Assembly (NCBI GenBank): GCA_025757645.1
Contig: CP107216.1
Location: 1 to 64,000, forward strand
DNA length: 64,000 nt
Reading direction: 5' to 3'
Source: Clostridiales bacterium
GTDB lineage: Bacteria > Bacillota > Clostridia > Oscillospirales > Oscillospiraceae
Program-made: the position numbers and the translations under genes
Part shown: piece by piece, positions 48,305-57,568 of the stretch
Position numbering within the stretch: the first letter of the stretch is position 1
Layout of the letters: each line of letters opens with the position of its first letter
The notes under the pieces: generated by a model
What the model saw: the letters and a program-made list of their open reading frames with translations, nothing else
Told to the model about the DNA's origin: nothing
Databases searched by the model: none

Positions 48305-48813
48305 TCCTGCGCGGCCAGCGCGGCGGCGTATGCGGCGCGGGTGCGGCTGTCAAAGCAGACCATGCGCACGCGCGTGATCTCGGGATGGTCGGCGAGGTAG
48401 GCCGTGATCTCGCGCACGGCGATCTGCGCCGCCTGAGGCAGCGGGAAATGGTAGATACCCGTGCTGATGGACGGGAAATCGACCGTATGGCAGCCGTTCT
48501 CGCTCGCAAGGCGCAGGCAGTTGCGGTAGCAGCTGGCCAGCAGCTCGGGCTCGCCGTGCTGCCCGTCGCGCCAGCGCGGGCCGGGCGTGTGGATAACGTG
48601 GCGCGCCGGCAGGCGGTAGCCGCGGGTGATCTTCGCCTCGCCGGTGCGGCAGCCGTTGAGGCCGCGGCACTCGTTGAGCAGGCCGGTGCCGGCGGCCATG
48701 TGGATGGCCCCGTCCACCCCGCCGCCGCCGAGCAGCGAGCAGTTGGCGGCGTTGACGATGGCGTCGACATCCGACTTCGTGATGTCGCCCTGAATAATTT
48801 CCAAACGGTTCAT
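48292..48813 (-). CDS. Macrodomain ADP-ribose hydrolase
   Basis: 173 residues. EIIQGDITKSDVDAIVNAAN, then LLGGGGVDGAIHMAAG, TGEAKITRGYRLPARHVIHT, and FPSISTGIYHFPLPQAAQIA are the ligand loops of MacroD-type macrodomains, which remove ADP-ribose or O-acetyl groups from ADP-ribosyl compounds. Catalytic Asn/Asp positions in NAANCSLLGGGGVDGAI are kept. Overlaps both the Clp gene and the pseudouridine synthase gene. Confidence 0.93.
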   Translation of the reverse strand: MNRLEIIQGDITKSDVDAIVNAANCSLLGGGGVDGAIHMAAGTGLLNECRGLNGCRTGEAKITRGYRLPARHVIHTPGPRWRDGQHGEPELLASCYRNCLRLASENGCHTVDFPSISTGIYHFPLPQAAQIAVREITAYLADHPEITRVRMVCFDSRTRAAYAAALAAQECAG

Positions 48814-51194
48814 GCGTTGACCTCCCTGTCGTTGATGGTGACGGTGATGTGATCGTCCTGCGCGTCGATGCCGATGTCTCCGGCGGCCTTGCGCCGGGCG
48901 ACGATGGCGGAAGCGATGGCGTCCTCCACGTCGCGCTGGATGGTGCGGCGCAGGTTGCGCGCGCCGTAGGTCTCGCTGTAGCCCTTACGGACGAGGTAGT
49001 CGATGACGGCGGGCGTCCAGTGCAGGGTCATGCCGCGCTCGGCCATGGCAGCGCGCACTTCGTCGAGCATGAGGGCGGCGATGGCGCGGAAGTTTTCCTC
49101 CGTGAGGTGGTTAAAGTAGACGATCTCGTCGATGCGGTTGAGAAACTCCGGACGCAGGAACTCATTGAGGGCGCGCTGCGCGCGCTCGCGGCTCTGATCG
49201 TCCGTGCTCAGGCCGAAGCCGAGCGCGCCGGTGCGCGTGTTGCTGCCGGCGTTCGTGGTCATGATGATGACCGTGTTTTCAAAATTCACGGTGCGGCCCT
49301 GCGCGTCCGTGATGCGGCCGTCGTCGAGGATCTGCAGCAGCAGGTTCATGACGTCCGGGTGCGCCTTTTCGATCTCGTCGAAGAGGACGACGGAGTACGG
49401 GCGGCGGCGGATCTTCTCCGTGAGCTGGCCGGCCTCGTCATAGCCGACGTAGCCCGGGGGCGAGCCGATCATGCGCGAGACGGAAAACTTCTCCATATAC
49501 TCCGACATATCCAGCCGGATGAGCGACTCGGGCGCGTGGAAGAGCTCGTCGGCGAGGCGCTTGACCAGCTCCGTCTTGCCGACGCCGGTGCCACCGACGA
49601 ACAGAAAGCTCACGGGCTTGCGCTTGGCCTGCAGGCCGACGCGGTTGCGCCGGATGGCGGCGCAGACGGTGTCGATGGCCTGATCCTGGCCGACGATGTG
49701 CGCGCGCAGCCGGTCGCCGAGACCGGCGAGCTGCTCGAACTCATCGGCGCGGATGCTCGCGGCCGGGATCTTCGTCCAGAGCTCGATGATGCGCGCGAGG
49801 TTATCCGCCGTGAGCTCCGGGCGGCCCTTGGCGCGCAGGGCGTCGAGCTCGGTCTGCAGCTGCATCTCGCGGCTGCGCAGCTCGGCGATGCGCTCGTAGC
49901 GGCGGTCGAGCTCCTGCTCGTCATACTCGTCGCCGGTCTTCGGCGGCGCGGAGGCAAGCAGCTCGCGCTCGCGCGCGTAGTCGCCGATCTCCTTTTCGAC
50001 CTCGTCCGCGCGGATGAGGTCGGGGTTTTTCAGGTTCACGTCCGAGCAGGCCTCGTCGATGAGGTCGATGGCCTTGTCGGGCAGGAAGCGGTCGGTGATA
50101 TAGCGCTCGCTGAGCACGACGGCCAGACGGCACATGTCGTCCGGGATGACGACGCCGTGGAAGTCCTCGTAATAGCGGCGCACGCCCTTGAGGATCTCGA
50201 CGCTGTCGTCGATGCTCGGCTCGGCCACCGTGACGGGCTGGAAGCGGCGCTCGAGGGCCGCGTCTTTTTCAATGTGCTTGCGGTACTCGGCGAACGTCGT
50301 CGCGCCGATGACCTGGATCTCGCCGCGCGAGAGCGCCGGCTTGAGGATGTTGGCAGCGTTCATGCTGCCCTCGGCGTCGCCCGCGCCGACGATGTTGTGC
50401 ACCTCGTCGATGACGAGGATGATGTTGCCGACGCGGCGGATCTCCTCGATGAGGCCCTTCATGCGGCTCTCGAACTGGCCGCGAAACTGCGTGCCCGCCA
50501 CGAGCGCCGTGAGGTCGAGCAGGTAGACCTGCTTGTCGCGCAGCTTATAGGGCACGTTGCCCTCCGCGATGCGCTGGGCGAGGCCCTCGGCGATGGCCGT
50601 CTTGCCGACGCCGGGCTCACCGATGAGGCAGGGGTTATTCTTCTGGCGGCGGTTGAGGATCTGGATGACGCGCTCGAGCTCCTCGGCGCGGCCGACCATG
50701 GCGTCGAGCTTGCCGTCGCGCGCGCGCTGCGTGAGGTCGATGCAGTAATTATTCAGGAACTTGAGCTTGCGCGGGGCAGCGCCGCGCTTATCGGCCGCGC
50801 TGCCGTCGGCGTGCGGCGGCTCGGACGCGGCGGCGGCAGCGTCCTGTGCCGGGGGCGGGTTCTGGTTGAAGAGGCGGTTGAGAAACGGGAAGGTCGCGGT
50901 CTTGCCGTCATCCTCGTCGGTGTCGGCATCGGAAGCGTCGGCATCCGCATCGGCCGCACCGTCGCCGCCGAGCATGCCCATGCTGCCGAGCATTTCCGCC
51001 ACGTCGCCGGTGAGATTGTCGAGATCGGCGTCCGAGATGCCGAGCTTTTCCATCATCTCATCGACGGGCTTGATGTGCAGCTCGCGCGCGCAGCGCAGGC
51101 ACAGGCCCTCATTGTGGGACTCTCCGTTTTCGATTCGTGTGATAAAGATCACCGCTACGTTTTTCTTGCAGCGGGAGCAGAGTGTAGGCTGCAT
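48810..51194 (-). CDS. ClpE/ClpC-type AAA+ unfoldase with N-terminal zinc finger
   Basis: 794 residues. N-terminal zinc finger CSRCKKN...GLCLRCARE (about 6-36) as in ClpE; no Clp-N repeat. An acidic spacer (about 80-110) follows. AAA1: Walker A GEPGVGKTAIAEGLAQR at about 195, Walker B ILVIDEVHNI; UVR-type coiled middle about 405-460; AAA2: GGTGVGKTELVKRLADELF at about 525, DMSEYMEKFSVSRMIGSPPG, VLFDEIEKAHPDVMNLLLQI. Feeds proteins to ClpP. No ctsR, mcsA or mcsB neighbours, unlike the clpC operon of Bacillus. The stop overlaps the macrodomain start. Confidence 0.92.
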   Translation of the reverse strand: MQPTLCSRCKKNVAVIFITRIENGESHNEGLCLRCARELHIKPVDEMMEKLGISDADLDNLTGDVAEMLGSMGMLGGDGAADADADASDADTDEDDGKTATFPFLNRLFNQNPPPAQDAAAAASEPPHADGSAADKRGAAPRKLKFLNNYCIDLTQRARDGKLDAMVGRAEELERVIQILNRRQKNNPCLIGEPGVGKTAIAEGLAQRIAEGNVPYKLRDKQVYLLDLTALVAGTQFRGQFESRMKGLIEEIRRVGNIILVIDEVHNIVGAGDAEGSMNAANILKPALSRGEIQVIGATTFAEYRKHIEKDAALERRFQPVTVAEPSIDDSVEILKGVRRYYEDFHGVVIPDDMCRLAVVLSERYITDRFLPDKAIDLIDEACSDVNLKNPDLIRADEVEKEIGDYARERELLASAPPKTGDEYDEQELDRRYERIAELRSREMQLQTELDALRAKGRPELTADNLARIIELWTKIPAASIRADEFEQLAGLGDRLRAHIVGQDQAIDTVCAAIRRNRVGLQAKRKPVSFLFVGGTGVGKTELVKRLADELFHAPESLIRLDMSEYMEKFSVSRMIGSPPGYVGYDEAGQLTEKIRRRPYSVVLFDEIEKAHPDVMNLLLQILDDGRITDAQGRTVNFENTVIIMTTNAGSNTRTGALGFGLSTDDQSRERAQRALNEFLRPEFLNRIDEIVYFNHLTEENFRAIAALMLDEVRAAMAERGMTLHWTPAVIDYLVRKGYSETYGARNLRRTIQRDVEDAIASAIVARRKAAGDIGIDAQDDHITVTINDREVNA

Positions 51195-51233
51195 AGACTG
51201 GTTCTCCTGTTCGATAGATTCCGTACGCGCCGG

Positions 51234-51947
51234 TCACACGCCCACGCCGAGCGTGAGCACGTCGATGGCCTGCAGCGCTTTTGCCAGGGCGGTGTGCGCG
51301 AGGGTGTCGCGGCCGATGACGGGCCCGGCAAACTGCAATGCCCAGCACAGCAGGATGCCGAAGCACACGCCGTTGACCGCGCCGAAGGCGGCGCCGCCAA
51401 TGTCGTTGAGTTTCTCCCGGTTCGGGAGCTGAAAGGCCAGGTTCGGCAGGTTGCCGATCGCGGCCAGAATGAGCAAAATGAGCAAAAAGCCGACGGACGT
51501 GACGAGCACGTAGCACAGCCGCGCGCAGTAGACCTGCGTCATGGCGGCGCGCAGCGTGATGTCCTGCTCGTCGCGCATGGCGAGCGCGGCGCTGGCCATG
51601 CGCCGCGCCGGCCGGCCGGTGACGCCGGCGGCGGCAAAGCACTGCTCGGCGTATTCCTGCGCGGTGTCGGGATGCGCGGCGACCCAGTCCTCGCCCGAGA
51701 GGCCGGCGTCGTTATCCGGCAGCTCCGTGGCGACCACGTCGAGCTGGCCCTCAAAGTACCCGCCGGCAAACGGCTCCGCCACCGGCAGGAGCCGGTCGGA
51801 AAACAGGCCCGCGAGCAGCGCCGCGCCGTAGAGCGCGACGACGATGGCGGCAAGCTGCGCGGCACTGAGGATCAGCCCGCGGCGGTAGCCGCTCCAGACG
51901 GCGGCCAGAAAAATGGCGGCAAGCACCACTGTCAATACGATCTTCAT
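51234..51947 (-). CDS. CvpA-family membrane protein
   Basis: 237 residues with four membrane segments: VVLAAIFLAAVWSGYRRGLI, LAAIVVALYGAALLAGLFSD, YVLVTSVGFLLILLILAAIG, and FGAVNGVCFGILLCWALQFA, the last two as in CvpA (colicin V production/sporulation-related) proteins. Between segments 2 and 3 an external loop of about 95 residues replaces the short loop of most family members. Function in Firmicutes not established. 40 bp upstream of the Clp gene. Confidence 0.8.
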   Translation of the reverse strand: MKIVLTVVLAAIFLAAVWSGYRRGLILSAAQLAAIVVALYGAALLAGLFSDRLLPVAEPFAGGYFEGQLDVVATELPDNDAGLSGEDWVAAHPDTAQEYAEQCFAAAGVTGRPARRMASAALAMRDEQDITLRAAMTQVYCARLCYVLVTSVGFLLILLILAAIGNLPNLAFQLPNREKLNDIGGAAFGAVNGVCFGILLCWALQFAGPVIGRDTLAHTALAKALQAIDVLTLGVGV

Positions 51948-51984
51948 GGGTGTATCCCTGTTCTTTCTCTCTAGACTGCGGGGG

Positions 51985-53082
51985 TCAGAAGGCGAGCACC
52001 TCGGCGCTCGAGCCGCTCAGGAGCAGCGCCGCGCCCCGGCGCAGCAGCACCGAGCGGCGGACGCCGAGCAGGTTCTGCTCGACGGACTTGATCTCATCGA
52101 GCTGCTGGTTATAGAGCGTGAGCCGGTCGCTGTACTGCACGAGCACCTGCTTGCCGTTAACCGACAGGCTCGTGACGGCGCCGGTGGTCTCGCACTTACC
52201 GAGTTCGCTGCCGGAGGCATTGACCGTGACGAGCTGCTCGGCGCTGCCGGAGCGGTAGCGGCTGAGCGCGAGGGTGACAAAGCCGTCGCCCTCGGCGGCG
52301 TAGTCATACAGATACAGGTCGCCAAAGGGGTACTCGGCGGTGAGCTTTGCGTTATCGTCAAAGAAGGCCAGGCGCGTCTGCGACACGCAGCAGACCTTGC
52401 CGCCGCGCCAGAAGAGGTCGGCAAAGAGCTCGTCGGCGCACGCGGCGCTGCCGCGCTCGTCTTCGCTCGTGAGCGCGAACGTGTGCACGACACTGCCGGA
52501 ATCCTGCAGGCAGAGCGCGGCGAGATACTTCCCGTCCGGGCTCACGGCGGCGCGCACAAGGTAGCCCGTGCCGGAATACCAGACATAGACGGCCTTGCCG
52601 GAGGTGTCATACACCGTGACGGCGCCCTTATAGCCCGCGGCGTCCGAGCAGACGGCGAGATAGCCGCTGTCGCTCAGGTCGGCGCTGATGATCTCGCCGG
52701 CGGGCTCGATATCGGTCTTATTGCCCTTGAAGTCCGCCACGCACAGCGTCGTGCCGCCGATGTCATAGGCGCACACGCGCTCGCCGCCGACGGAGATGCC
52801 CGGCTGCGAGAGCGTGAAGATCTCGTGCAGGACGGTCTTGCCGTTTTCATCGAGCAGCTGCAGGCCGCTCGAGGACACGACCGCAAGGCGGCTGTCCACC
52901 GTGCGGAAGGTGCGGCTGGCGCTGGAGTCGAACGTGTAGGGCGCGCTGTCGTCCAGATAGTCGCTCGCCGAGCCGGGCCGGTCGCGCAGCAGCAGATACA
53001 AAAACAGCAGCACGGCCAGCACGCACACCGCCACGATGACGGTCTGCCGCAGCCTGGGATTGTGTTTTGGGTGGTCGTTCAT
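51985..53082 (-). CDS. DUF5711 membrane-anchored beta-propeller-like protein
   Basis: 365 residues from ATG at 53082; GGGGAGGA is properly spaced only for this start. One membrane segment at about 14-34 (TVIVAVCVLAVLLFLYLLL), then an external region with repeated four-strand blades: SSGLQLLDENGKTVLHEIFT, DIGGTTLCVADFKGNKTDIE, AVTVYDTSGKAVYVWYSGTG, LVRAAVSPDGKYLAALCLQD. This matches the DUF5711 family, whose role is unknown. It keeps company with CvpA in many clostridia as far as I recall. Confidence 0.82.
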   Translation of the reverse strand: MNDHPKHNPRLRQTVIVAVCVLAVLLFLYLLLRDRPGSASDYLDDSAPYTFDSSASRTFRTVDSRLAVVSSSGLQLLDENGKTVLHEIFTLSQPGISVGGERVCAYDIGGTTLCVADFKGNKTDIEPAGEIISADLSDSGYLAVCSDAAGYKGAVTVYDTSGKAVYVWYSGTGYLVRAAVSPDGKYLAALCLQDSGSVVHTFALTSEDERGSAACADELFADLFWRGGKVCCVSQTRLAFFDDNAKLTAEYPFGDLYLYDYAAEGDGFVTLALSRYRSGSAEQLVTVNASGSELGKCETTGAVTSLSVNGKQVLVQYSDRLTLYNQQLDEIKSVEQNLLGVRRSVLLRRGAALLLSGSSAEVLAF

Positions 53083-53118
53083 GGACATTCCTCCCCTATC
53101 CGCCGGGCGGATGTGGTG

Positions 53119-53889
53119 TCAGGCCTGATTCATCATATCGCCGACGGCGCCGTCGTACCACACGCGGTTGAGATACAGCCCCTGCGGGGGCATGGTCGGC
53201 CCTGTGAGCCGCCGGTCGCGCGTGGCCAGCAGCGCCGGGATGGCCTCCGGCTCGATCTTGCCGTAGGACGCATAGACCATGGTGCCGACGATGGCACGCA
53301 CCATATTATACAGGAAGCCGTCGGCGCAGACGGCGATGGAGATGAGCGGGCCGTCGCGCTCGGCACGGCACCAGTGCACCGTGCGCACGGTCGTGCGCGT
53401 CTCGATGCCGACGGAGCGCACGGCGGCAAAGTCGTGCGTGCCCTCAAAGGCGCGGCCGGCGCGCGCGAGGCGCGCAAAATCCAGCGGCTGCGGATAAAAG
53501 CAGACGCGGTGCTCCAAAAACGCATCGCGGATGCGGGAATTGTAGATCTGATAGACGTATTCTTTCTGGATGCACGAGCCGATGGCATTGAAGTCCTCCG
53601 GCGCGGCAACGGCATCGACCACGGCAATGTCCGCCGGGAGGCGGGCATTGACCGCGAGGGGCACGCGGTCGATCGGGATCGTGCAGTCGGTGCGGAAATT
53701 GGCGCAGTAGCGCTTAGCGTGCACGCCCGCGTCCGTGCGGCCGCAGCCGACGACCTTGATCGGCTCGCCGCAGACCTTCGTGAGCGCGCGCTCGAGGGTC
53801 TCGGCGACGGTGACGTCCGTCTTCTGCACCTGCCAGCCGTGATAGGCCGTGCCGTCATACTGCAGGCGCAGGGCGATGTTGCGCCTCAC
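53119..53889 (-). CDS. truA: tRNA pseudouridine(38-40) synthase
   Basis: 256 residues from GTG at 53889, overlapping the ecfT stop (GTGA). RRNIALRLQYDGTAYHGWQV opens the fold; the catalytic Asp is in VVGCGRTDAGVHAKRYCANF at about 50-60. FLYNMVRAIVGTMVYASYGK is the conserved C-terminal helix. Modifies the anticodon stem of many tRNAs. Place after ecfT is standard in Firmicutes, though the usual rplM-rpsI pair after it is missing here. Confidence 0.95.
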   Translation of the reverse strand: MRRNIALRLQYDGTAYHGWQVQKTDVTVAETLERALTKVCGEPIKVVGCGRTDAGVHAKRYCANFRTDCTIPIDRVPLAVNARLPADIAVVDAVAAPEDFNAIGSCIQKEYVYQIYNSRIRDAFLEHRVCFYPQPLDFARLARAGRAFEGTHDFAAVRSVGIETRTTVRTVHWCRAERDGPLISIAVCADGFLYNMVRAIVGTMVYASYGKIEPEAIPALLATRDRRLTGPTMPPQGLYLNRVWYDGAVGDMMNQA

Positions 53890-54689
53890 AGGCCGAACCT
53901 CGCCAGCACGATGACCCCGGCAAGCACGAGTGCGCTCCAGACCATGGCAAGCGTGTCGCGCGTGCACCAGGTGAGCTGCTTCATGCGCGTGCGGCCCTCG
54001 TCGCCGTGATAGCAGCGGCACTCCATGGCCACGGCCAGCTCGTCCGCGCGGCGGAATGCCGACACGAACAGCGGCACGAGCAGCGGCAGCAGCGCCCGGG
54101 CGCGCTGAAAGAGGTTGCCGGTCTCAAAATCGGCGCCGCGCGCTTTCTGCGCGGACATGATCTTGTCGGTCTCCTCGATGAGCGTGGGGATGAAGCGCAG
54201 GGCCATGGACATCATCATGCTCATCTCGTGCACGGGCACTTTGAGCTTTTTGAGCGGGCCGAAGAGGATCTCCATCGCATCGGTGAGCGCGATGGGCGAC
54301 GTGGTATACGTCAGCAGGAACGTGCCAGCGATGAGCATCGTGATGCGCAGGACCATGAACACGGCGCGCACGAGGCCCTCATAGGTGATGGTGATCTTCC
54401 AGAAGGACACGAGCTCGCGCCCGGGCGTGAAGAAGATATTGAGCACGGCCGTGAGCGCGATGATGATCCACAGCGGCTTGAGCCCGCGGAGGATAACTTT
54501 CAGCGGGATGCGCGAGAGCGCGATGCACACGCCCGTGACGATGAGCATGACGGCGTAGGACACGTAGCTTTGGGCCGTGAACAGCGCCGCGATATAGACG
54601 ATGGTCAGCAGGAACTTGCAGCGCGGGTCGAGCCGGTGCACGATACTGCTGCCGGGGAAAAACTGGCCGAGGGTGACGTCCTTCAGCAT
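53886..54689 (-). CDS. ecfT: ECF transporter T component
   Basis: 267 residues. Opens with GQFFPGSSIVHRLDPRCKFL (the usual DPR motif), five to six membrane segments, and the coupling helices near the end: MSAQKARGADFETGNLFQRA and AFRRADELAVAMECRCYHGD, which are the two EcfA-binding Ala-Arg-Gly-type motifs (the second here CRC). Shared membrane core for energy-coupling-factor vitamin importers; S components must be encoded elsewhere. Overlaps ecfA2 by 7 bp. Confidence 0.93.
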   Translation of the reverse strand: MLKDVTLGQFFPGSSIVHRLDPRCKFLLTIVYIAALFTAQSYVSYAVMLIVTGVCIALSRIPLKVILRGLKPLWIIIALTAVLNIFFTPGRELVSFWKITITYEGLVRAVFMVLRITMLIAGTFLLTYTTSPIALTDAMEILFGPLKKLKVPVHEMSMMMSMALRFIPTLIEETDKIMSAQKARGADFETGNLFQRARALLPLLVPLFVSAFRRADELAVAMECRCYHGDEGRTRMKQLTWCTRDTLAMVWSALVLAGVIVLARFGL

Positions 54690-55549
54690 ACGCCCGCCTC
54701 CTTCCCGACGGCGAGCAGCGCGTCCGTAAGCTGCTCGAGCGTATAGATCGACGGCGGGAGCGCAACGCCCCGGTCGCGCAGCGCCTGCGCGATGCGCGCA
54801 CTCTGCGGCACGTCAAGGCCGATATCCAGCAGCTCCTGCGTGTGGGCAAAGACCTCCGCCGGCGCGCCGTCGAAAGCGACGTGCCCGGCGTGAAAAACGA
54901 TGAGCCGGTCGGCGATGCGCGCGGCGTCGTCCATGCTGTGCGTGACGAGCAGGACGGCCGAGCCGGTCTCGCGCCGGTAGGCGGCGATGTTTTCGAGCAC
55001 GCCACGGCAGCCCGCGGGGTCAAGGCCGGCCGTGGGCTCATCGAGGATGAGCACCTGGGGGCGCATGGCGATCACGCCGGCGATGGCGATGCGGCGCTTC
55101 TGCCCGCCGGAGAGCTCGAGCGGCGAGCGCTCGAAGAGCGACTCGTCCACACCGGCAAAGCGCGCGGCCTCGCACACGCGGGCATCGACCTCCTCCGTGG
55201 AGAGTTTGGCGTTTTTCGGGCCGAAGGCGATGTCCTGATACACCGTCTCCTCAAAGAGCTGGTGCTCGGGATACTGAAAGACGAGGCCGACCTGAAAGCG
55301 CACGTCGCGCGTGGCGGCCTTGCTGCGGTGGATGTCCTCCCCGTCGAAGAGCACGGTGCCGGACGTGGGCGCGAGCAGACCGTTGAGGTGCTGGATGAAC
55401 GTGCTCTTGCCGGAGCCCGTGTGGCCGATGATGCCCACGAACTGCCCGGCGGGGATGGCGAGATCAATATCGTCGATGGCGACTTTTTCAAAAGGCGTTC
55501 CGGCGCTGTAGACGTGCCGGAGATGATCCGCCCGGATGATTGGCGTCAT
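54683..55549 (-). CDS. ecfA2: ECF transporter ATPase
   Basis: 288 residues. Walker A IIGHTGSGKSTFIQHLNG at about 37, Q-loop VGLVFQYPEHQLFEETVYQD, signature LELSGGQKRRIAIAGVIAMR, Walker B VLILDEPTAGLDP, H-loop VTHSMDDAA. The FQYPEHQLFEETV sequence is characteristic for EcfA2. Forms a heterodimer with EcfA1. TCACGGAG-type SD is weak; 37 bp after ecfA1. Confidence 0.93.
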   Translation of the reverse strand: MTPIIRADHLRHVYSAGTPFEKVAIDDIDLAIPAGQFVGIIGHTGSGKSTFIQHLNGLLAPTSGTVLFDGEDIHRSKAATRDVRFQVGLVFQYPEHQLFEETVYQDIAFGPKNAKLSTEEVDARVCEAARFAGVDESLFERSPLELSGGQKRRIAIAGVIAMRPQVLILDEPTAGLDPAGCRGVLENIAAYRRETGSAVLLVTHSMDDAARIADRLIVFHAGHVAFDGAPAEVFAHTQELLDIGLDVPQSARIAQALRDRGVALPPSIYTLEQLTDALLAVGKEAGVC

Positions 55550-55586
55550 AATTTCGTTTCCTTTATCTATCGGTGAAGATCGGTGG

Positions 55587-56423
55587 TTACGGTTTCAGAG
55601 CGGCAGCGACGGCGTCCGCACAGTCGGACACCGTGAGCGCGTCGAGCGGCACGTCCATGCCGTGCGCGCGCAGCGCATGCAGCAGCCGGACGGTGACGGG
55701 CGCGGTCAGGCCCTCCCGTTTCAGCAGATCGACCTGCGAGAAGACCTGCTTCGGCGCACCGTCGGCAACGACGGCGCCGTTCGAGAGCACGATGACGCGG
55801 TCCGCGCCGACGCACTCTTCCATATGGTGCGTGATGAGCACGACCGTGATGCCCTGCTCGCGGCAGAGCTTCGTGGCCGTGTCGATGACCTCGCGCCGGC
55901 CGGCCGGATCGAGCATGGCCGTCGGCTCGTCGAGCACGATGCACTTGGGCTGCATGGCGATGACGCCCGCGATGGCCACGCGCTGCTTTTGCCCGCCGGA
56001 GAGCAGGTGCGGCGCGTGCAGGCGAAAATCATACATGCCGACCTGCTTGAGCGCGGCATCCACCCGCGCGCGTATTTCCTGCGGCGGGACGCCGAGGTTC
56101 TCGGGCGCGAAGGCCACGTCGTCCTCGACGACGTTGGCGACGATCTGGTTATCGGGGTTCTGAAAGACCATGCCCACCGTGGCGCGCACGGGCAGGAGAT
56201 TGTTCTCGTCGGACGTGTCCATGCCGTCGACGTACACCTTGCCGCCGGTCGGCAGCAGGATGGCGTTGAAGTGCTTGGCGAGCGTGCTCTTGCCGGAGCC
56301 GTTGTGCCCCAGCACAGCCACGAACGAGCCGCGCGCGATCTCAAGCGAGAGGTCGCCGAGCGTGGGCCGCTCCTCGCCGGGGTAGGTAAAGGTCAGATGT
56401 TCGGTTCGTAAGATCGGTTCCAT
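55587..56423 (-). CDS. ecfA1: ECF transporter ATPase
   Basis: 278 residues. Walker A VLGHNGSGKSTLAKHFNAIL at about 37, Q-loop VGMVFQNPDNQIVANVVEDD (the FQNPDNQ form typical of EcfA1), signature HLLSGGQKQRVAIAGVIAMQ, Walker B CIVLDEPTAMLDP, H-loop ITHHMEECV. Provides ATP hydrolysis with EcfA2. First of the three ecf genes; 15 bp after the methyltransferase gene. Confidence 0.93.
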   Translation of the reverse strand: MEPILRTEHLTFTYPGEERPTLGDLSLEIARGSFVAVLGHNGSGKSTLAKHFNAILLPTGGKVYVDGMDTSDENNLLPVRATVGMVFQNPDNQIVANVVEDDVAFAPENLGVPPQEIRARVDAALKQVGMYDFRLHAPHLLSGGQKQRVAIAGVIAMQPKCIVLDEPTAMLDPAGRREVIDTATKLCREQGITVVLITHHMEECVGADRVIVLSNGAVVADGAPKQVFSQVDLLKREGLTAPVTVRLLHALRAHGMDVPLDALTVSDCADAVAAALKP

Positions 56424-56438
56424 GGTGTTCCTTTCCGC

Positions 56439-57299
56439 TCAGCGCTCCCAGCGGCAGGCCGCCCCGCACGGCAGCACGAGACCGGACGCCGCGACCGGCA
56501 GGCCCAGCTCCTGCGATTCACTGCGGCCGCCGAAGCGCCGGGTGAAAATGCTCTCCGAGAGATACGTGAGCACCGACGGGCTCAGACCCGTGGTGTAGGA
56601 ATTGATGATGACAAAGAGCGGATCGTCCGACAGCACGCCGGACACCAGCTCCACAAACGGCCAGAGGTTCGTCTCGAGCTTCCAGACCTCGCCGCCCGGA
56701 CCGCGGCCGTAGCTCGGCGGGTCCATGATGACGGCGTCATAGCGGTGGCCGCGGCGGATCTCCCGCTCGACGAACTTGCCGCAGTCGTCCACGATCCAGC
56801 GGATGGGCCGGTCGGCCACGCCGGAGGCGGCGGCGTTTTCCTTGCCCCAGGCGACCATGCCCCTGGCAGCGTCCACGTGGCACACGCTCGCCCCGGCGGA
56901 CGCGCACGCGACCGTGGCCGCGCCCGTGTAGCCGAAGAGATTGAGCACCGAGACCGGGCGACCGGCCGCGCGGATCTTCGCCATGGCGTAATCCCAGTTG
57001 GCGGCCTGCTCGGGGAAGATGCCCGTGTGCTTGAAGTTCATGGGCTTGACGCGGAACGTCAGGTCCCGGTAGCGGATGTCCCAGCTCGGCGGGAGGGTGC
57101 GCTTGTCCCAGCTGCCGCCGCCGGTGTGGCTGCGGCTGTAGCGCCCGTCGGCCGTGCGCCAGCGGGGGTCGGTGCGCGGCGTGTCCCAGATGGCCTGGGG
57201 GTCCGGGCGCACGAGGGTATATTTGCCCCAGCGCTCGAGCTTTTCACCGCGTGAACAGTCGAGCACCGCAAAGTCCTGCCAAGAATCCGAAATCCACAT
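56439..57299 (-). CDS. Class I SAM-dependent rRNA-type methyltransferase
   Basis: 286 residues. SAM-binding motif I LNLFGYTGAATVACASAGAS at about 130, motif II HVDAARGMVAWGKENAAASG, and the catalytic motif IV IMDPPSYGRGPGGEVWKLE at about 195-213, which is the DPPxFG type found in RlmI/RlmK-like 23S cytosine methyltransferases. The PUA domain of RlmI is absent; instead the first 100 residues are a short beta-rich part. So substrate RNA is likely, exact site unknown. Leads the long leftward operon. Confidence 0.85.
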   Translation of the reverse strand: MWISDSWQDFAVLDCSRGEKLERWGKYTLVRPDPQAIWDTPRTDPRWRTADGRYSRSHTGGGSWDKRTLPPSWDIRYRDLTFRVKPMNFKHTGIFPEQAANWDYAMAKIRAAGRPVSVLNLFGYTGAATVACASAGASVCHVDAARGMVAWGKENAAASGVADRPIRWIVDDCGKFVEREIRRGHRYDAVIMDPPSYGRGPGGEVWKLETNLWPFVELVSGVLSDDPLFVIINSYTTGLSPSVLTYLSESIFTRRFGGRSESQELGLPVAASGLVLPCGAACRWER

Positions 57300-57469
57300 A
57301 GCTGCTCCTCTTGTCCGGCGGAGAGAACCGTGCAGTTCCAGTGTGCGCCGGAATGGTGATACTTAGACAGTGTATTATAGCATCAAGTGCCGCAATGGTC
57401 AATGTGTCCTTCGGGTTTGTCGAAAAGAATTTGCAAAACCTACTTAACCACACGAAAAACGCAATGCAA

Positions 57470-57489
57470 AAAGTAAATTGCTTTACTTT
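57470..57489. promoter_or_regulatory. Palindromic operator-like site before XRE gene
   Basis: AAAGTAAA-TTGC-TTTACTTT, perfect 8-bp arms. Overlaps a possible -35 (TTTACT) with CATAAT 17 bp later. Suited to self-control by the XRE protein. Confidence 0.65.
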
Positions 57490-57568
57490 GCGCTGTTTTT
57501 CTTACATAATAGTAGACAAGAAGCAAGGTCGTAGTAAATTCTTTTCAGTGAGGGAGTTGGTGCTGACC

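Noticed and set aside
48849..51974. 1,041-codon open frame antisense to the Clp ATPase
   Set aside because: Low-complexity translation, no SD, fully opposite to an intact AAA+ gene.
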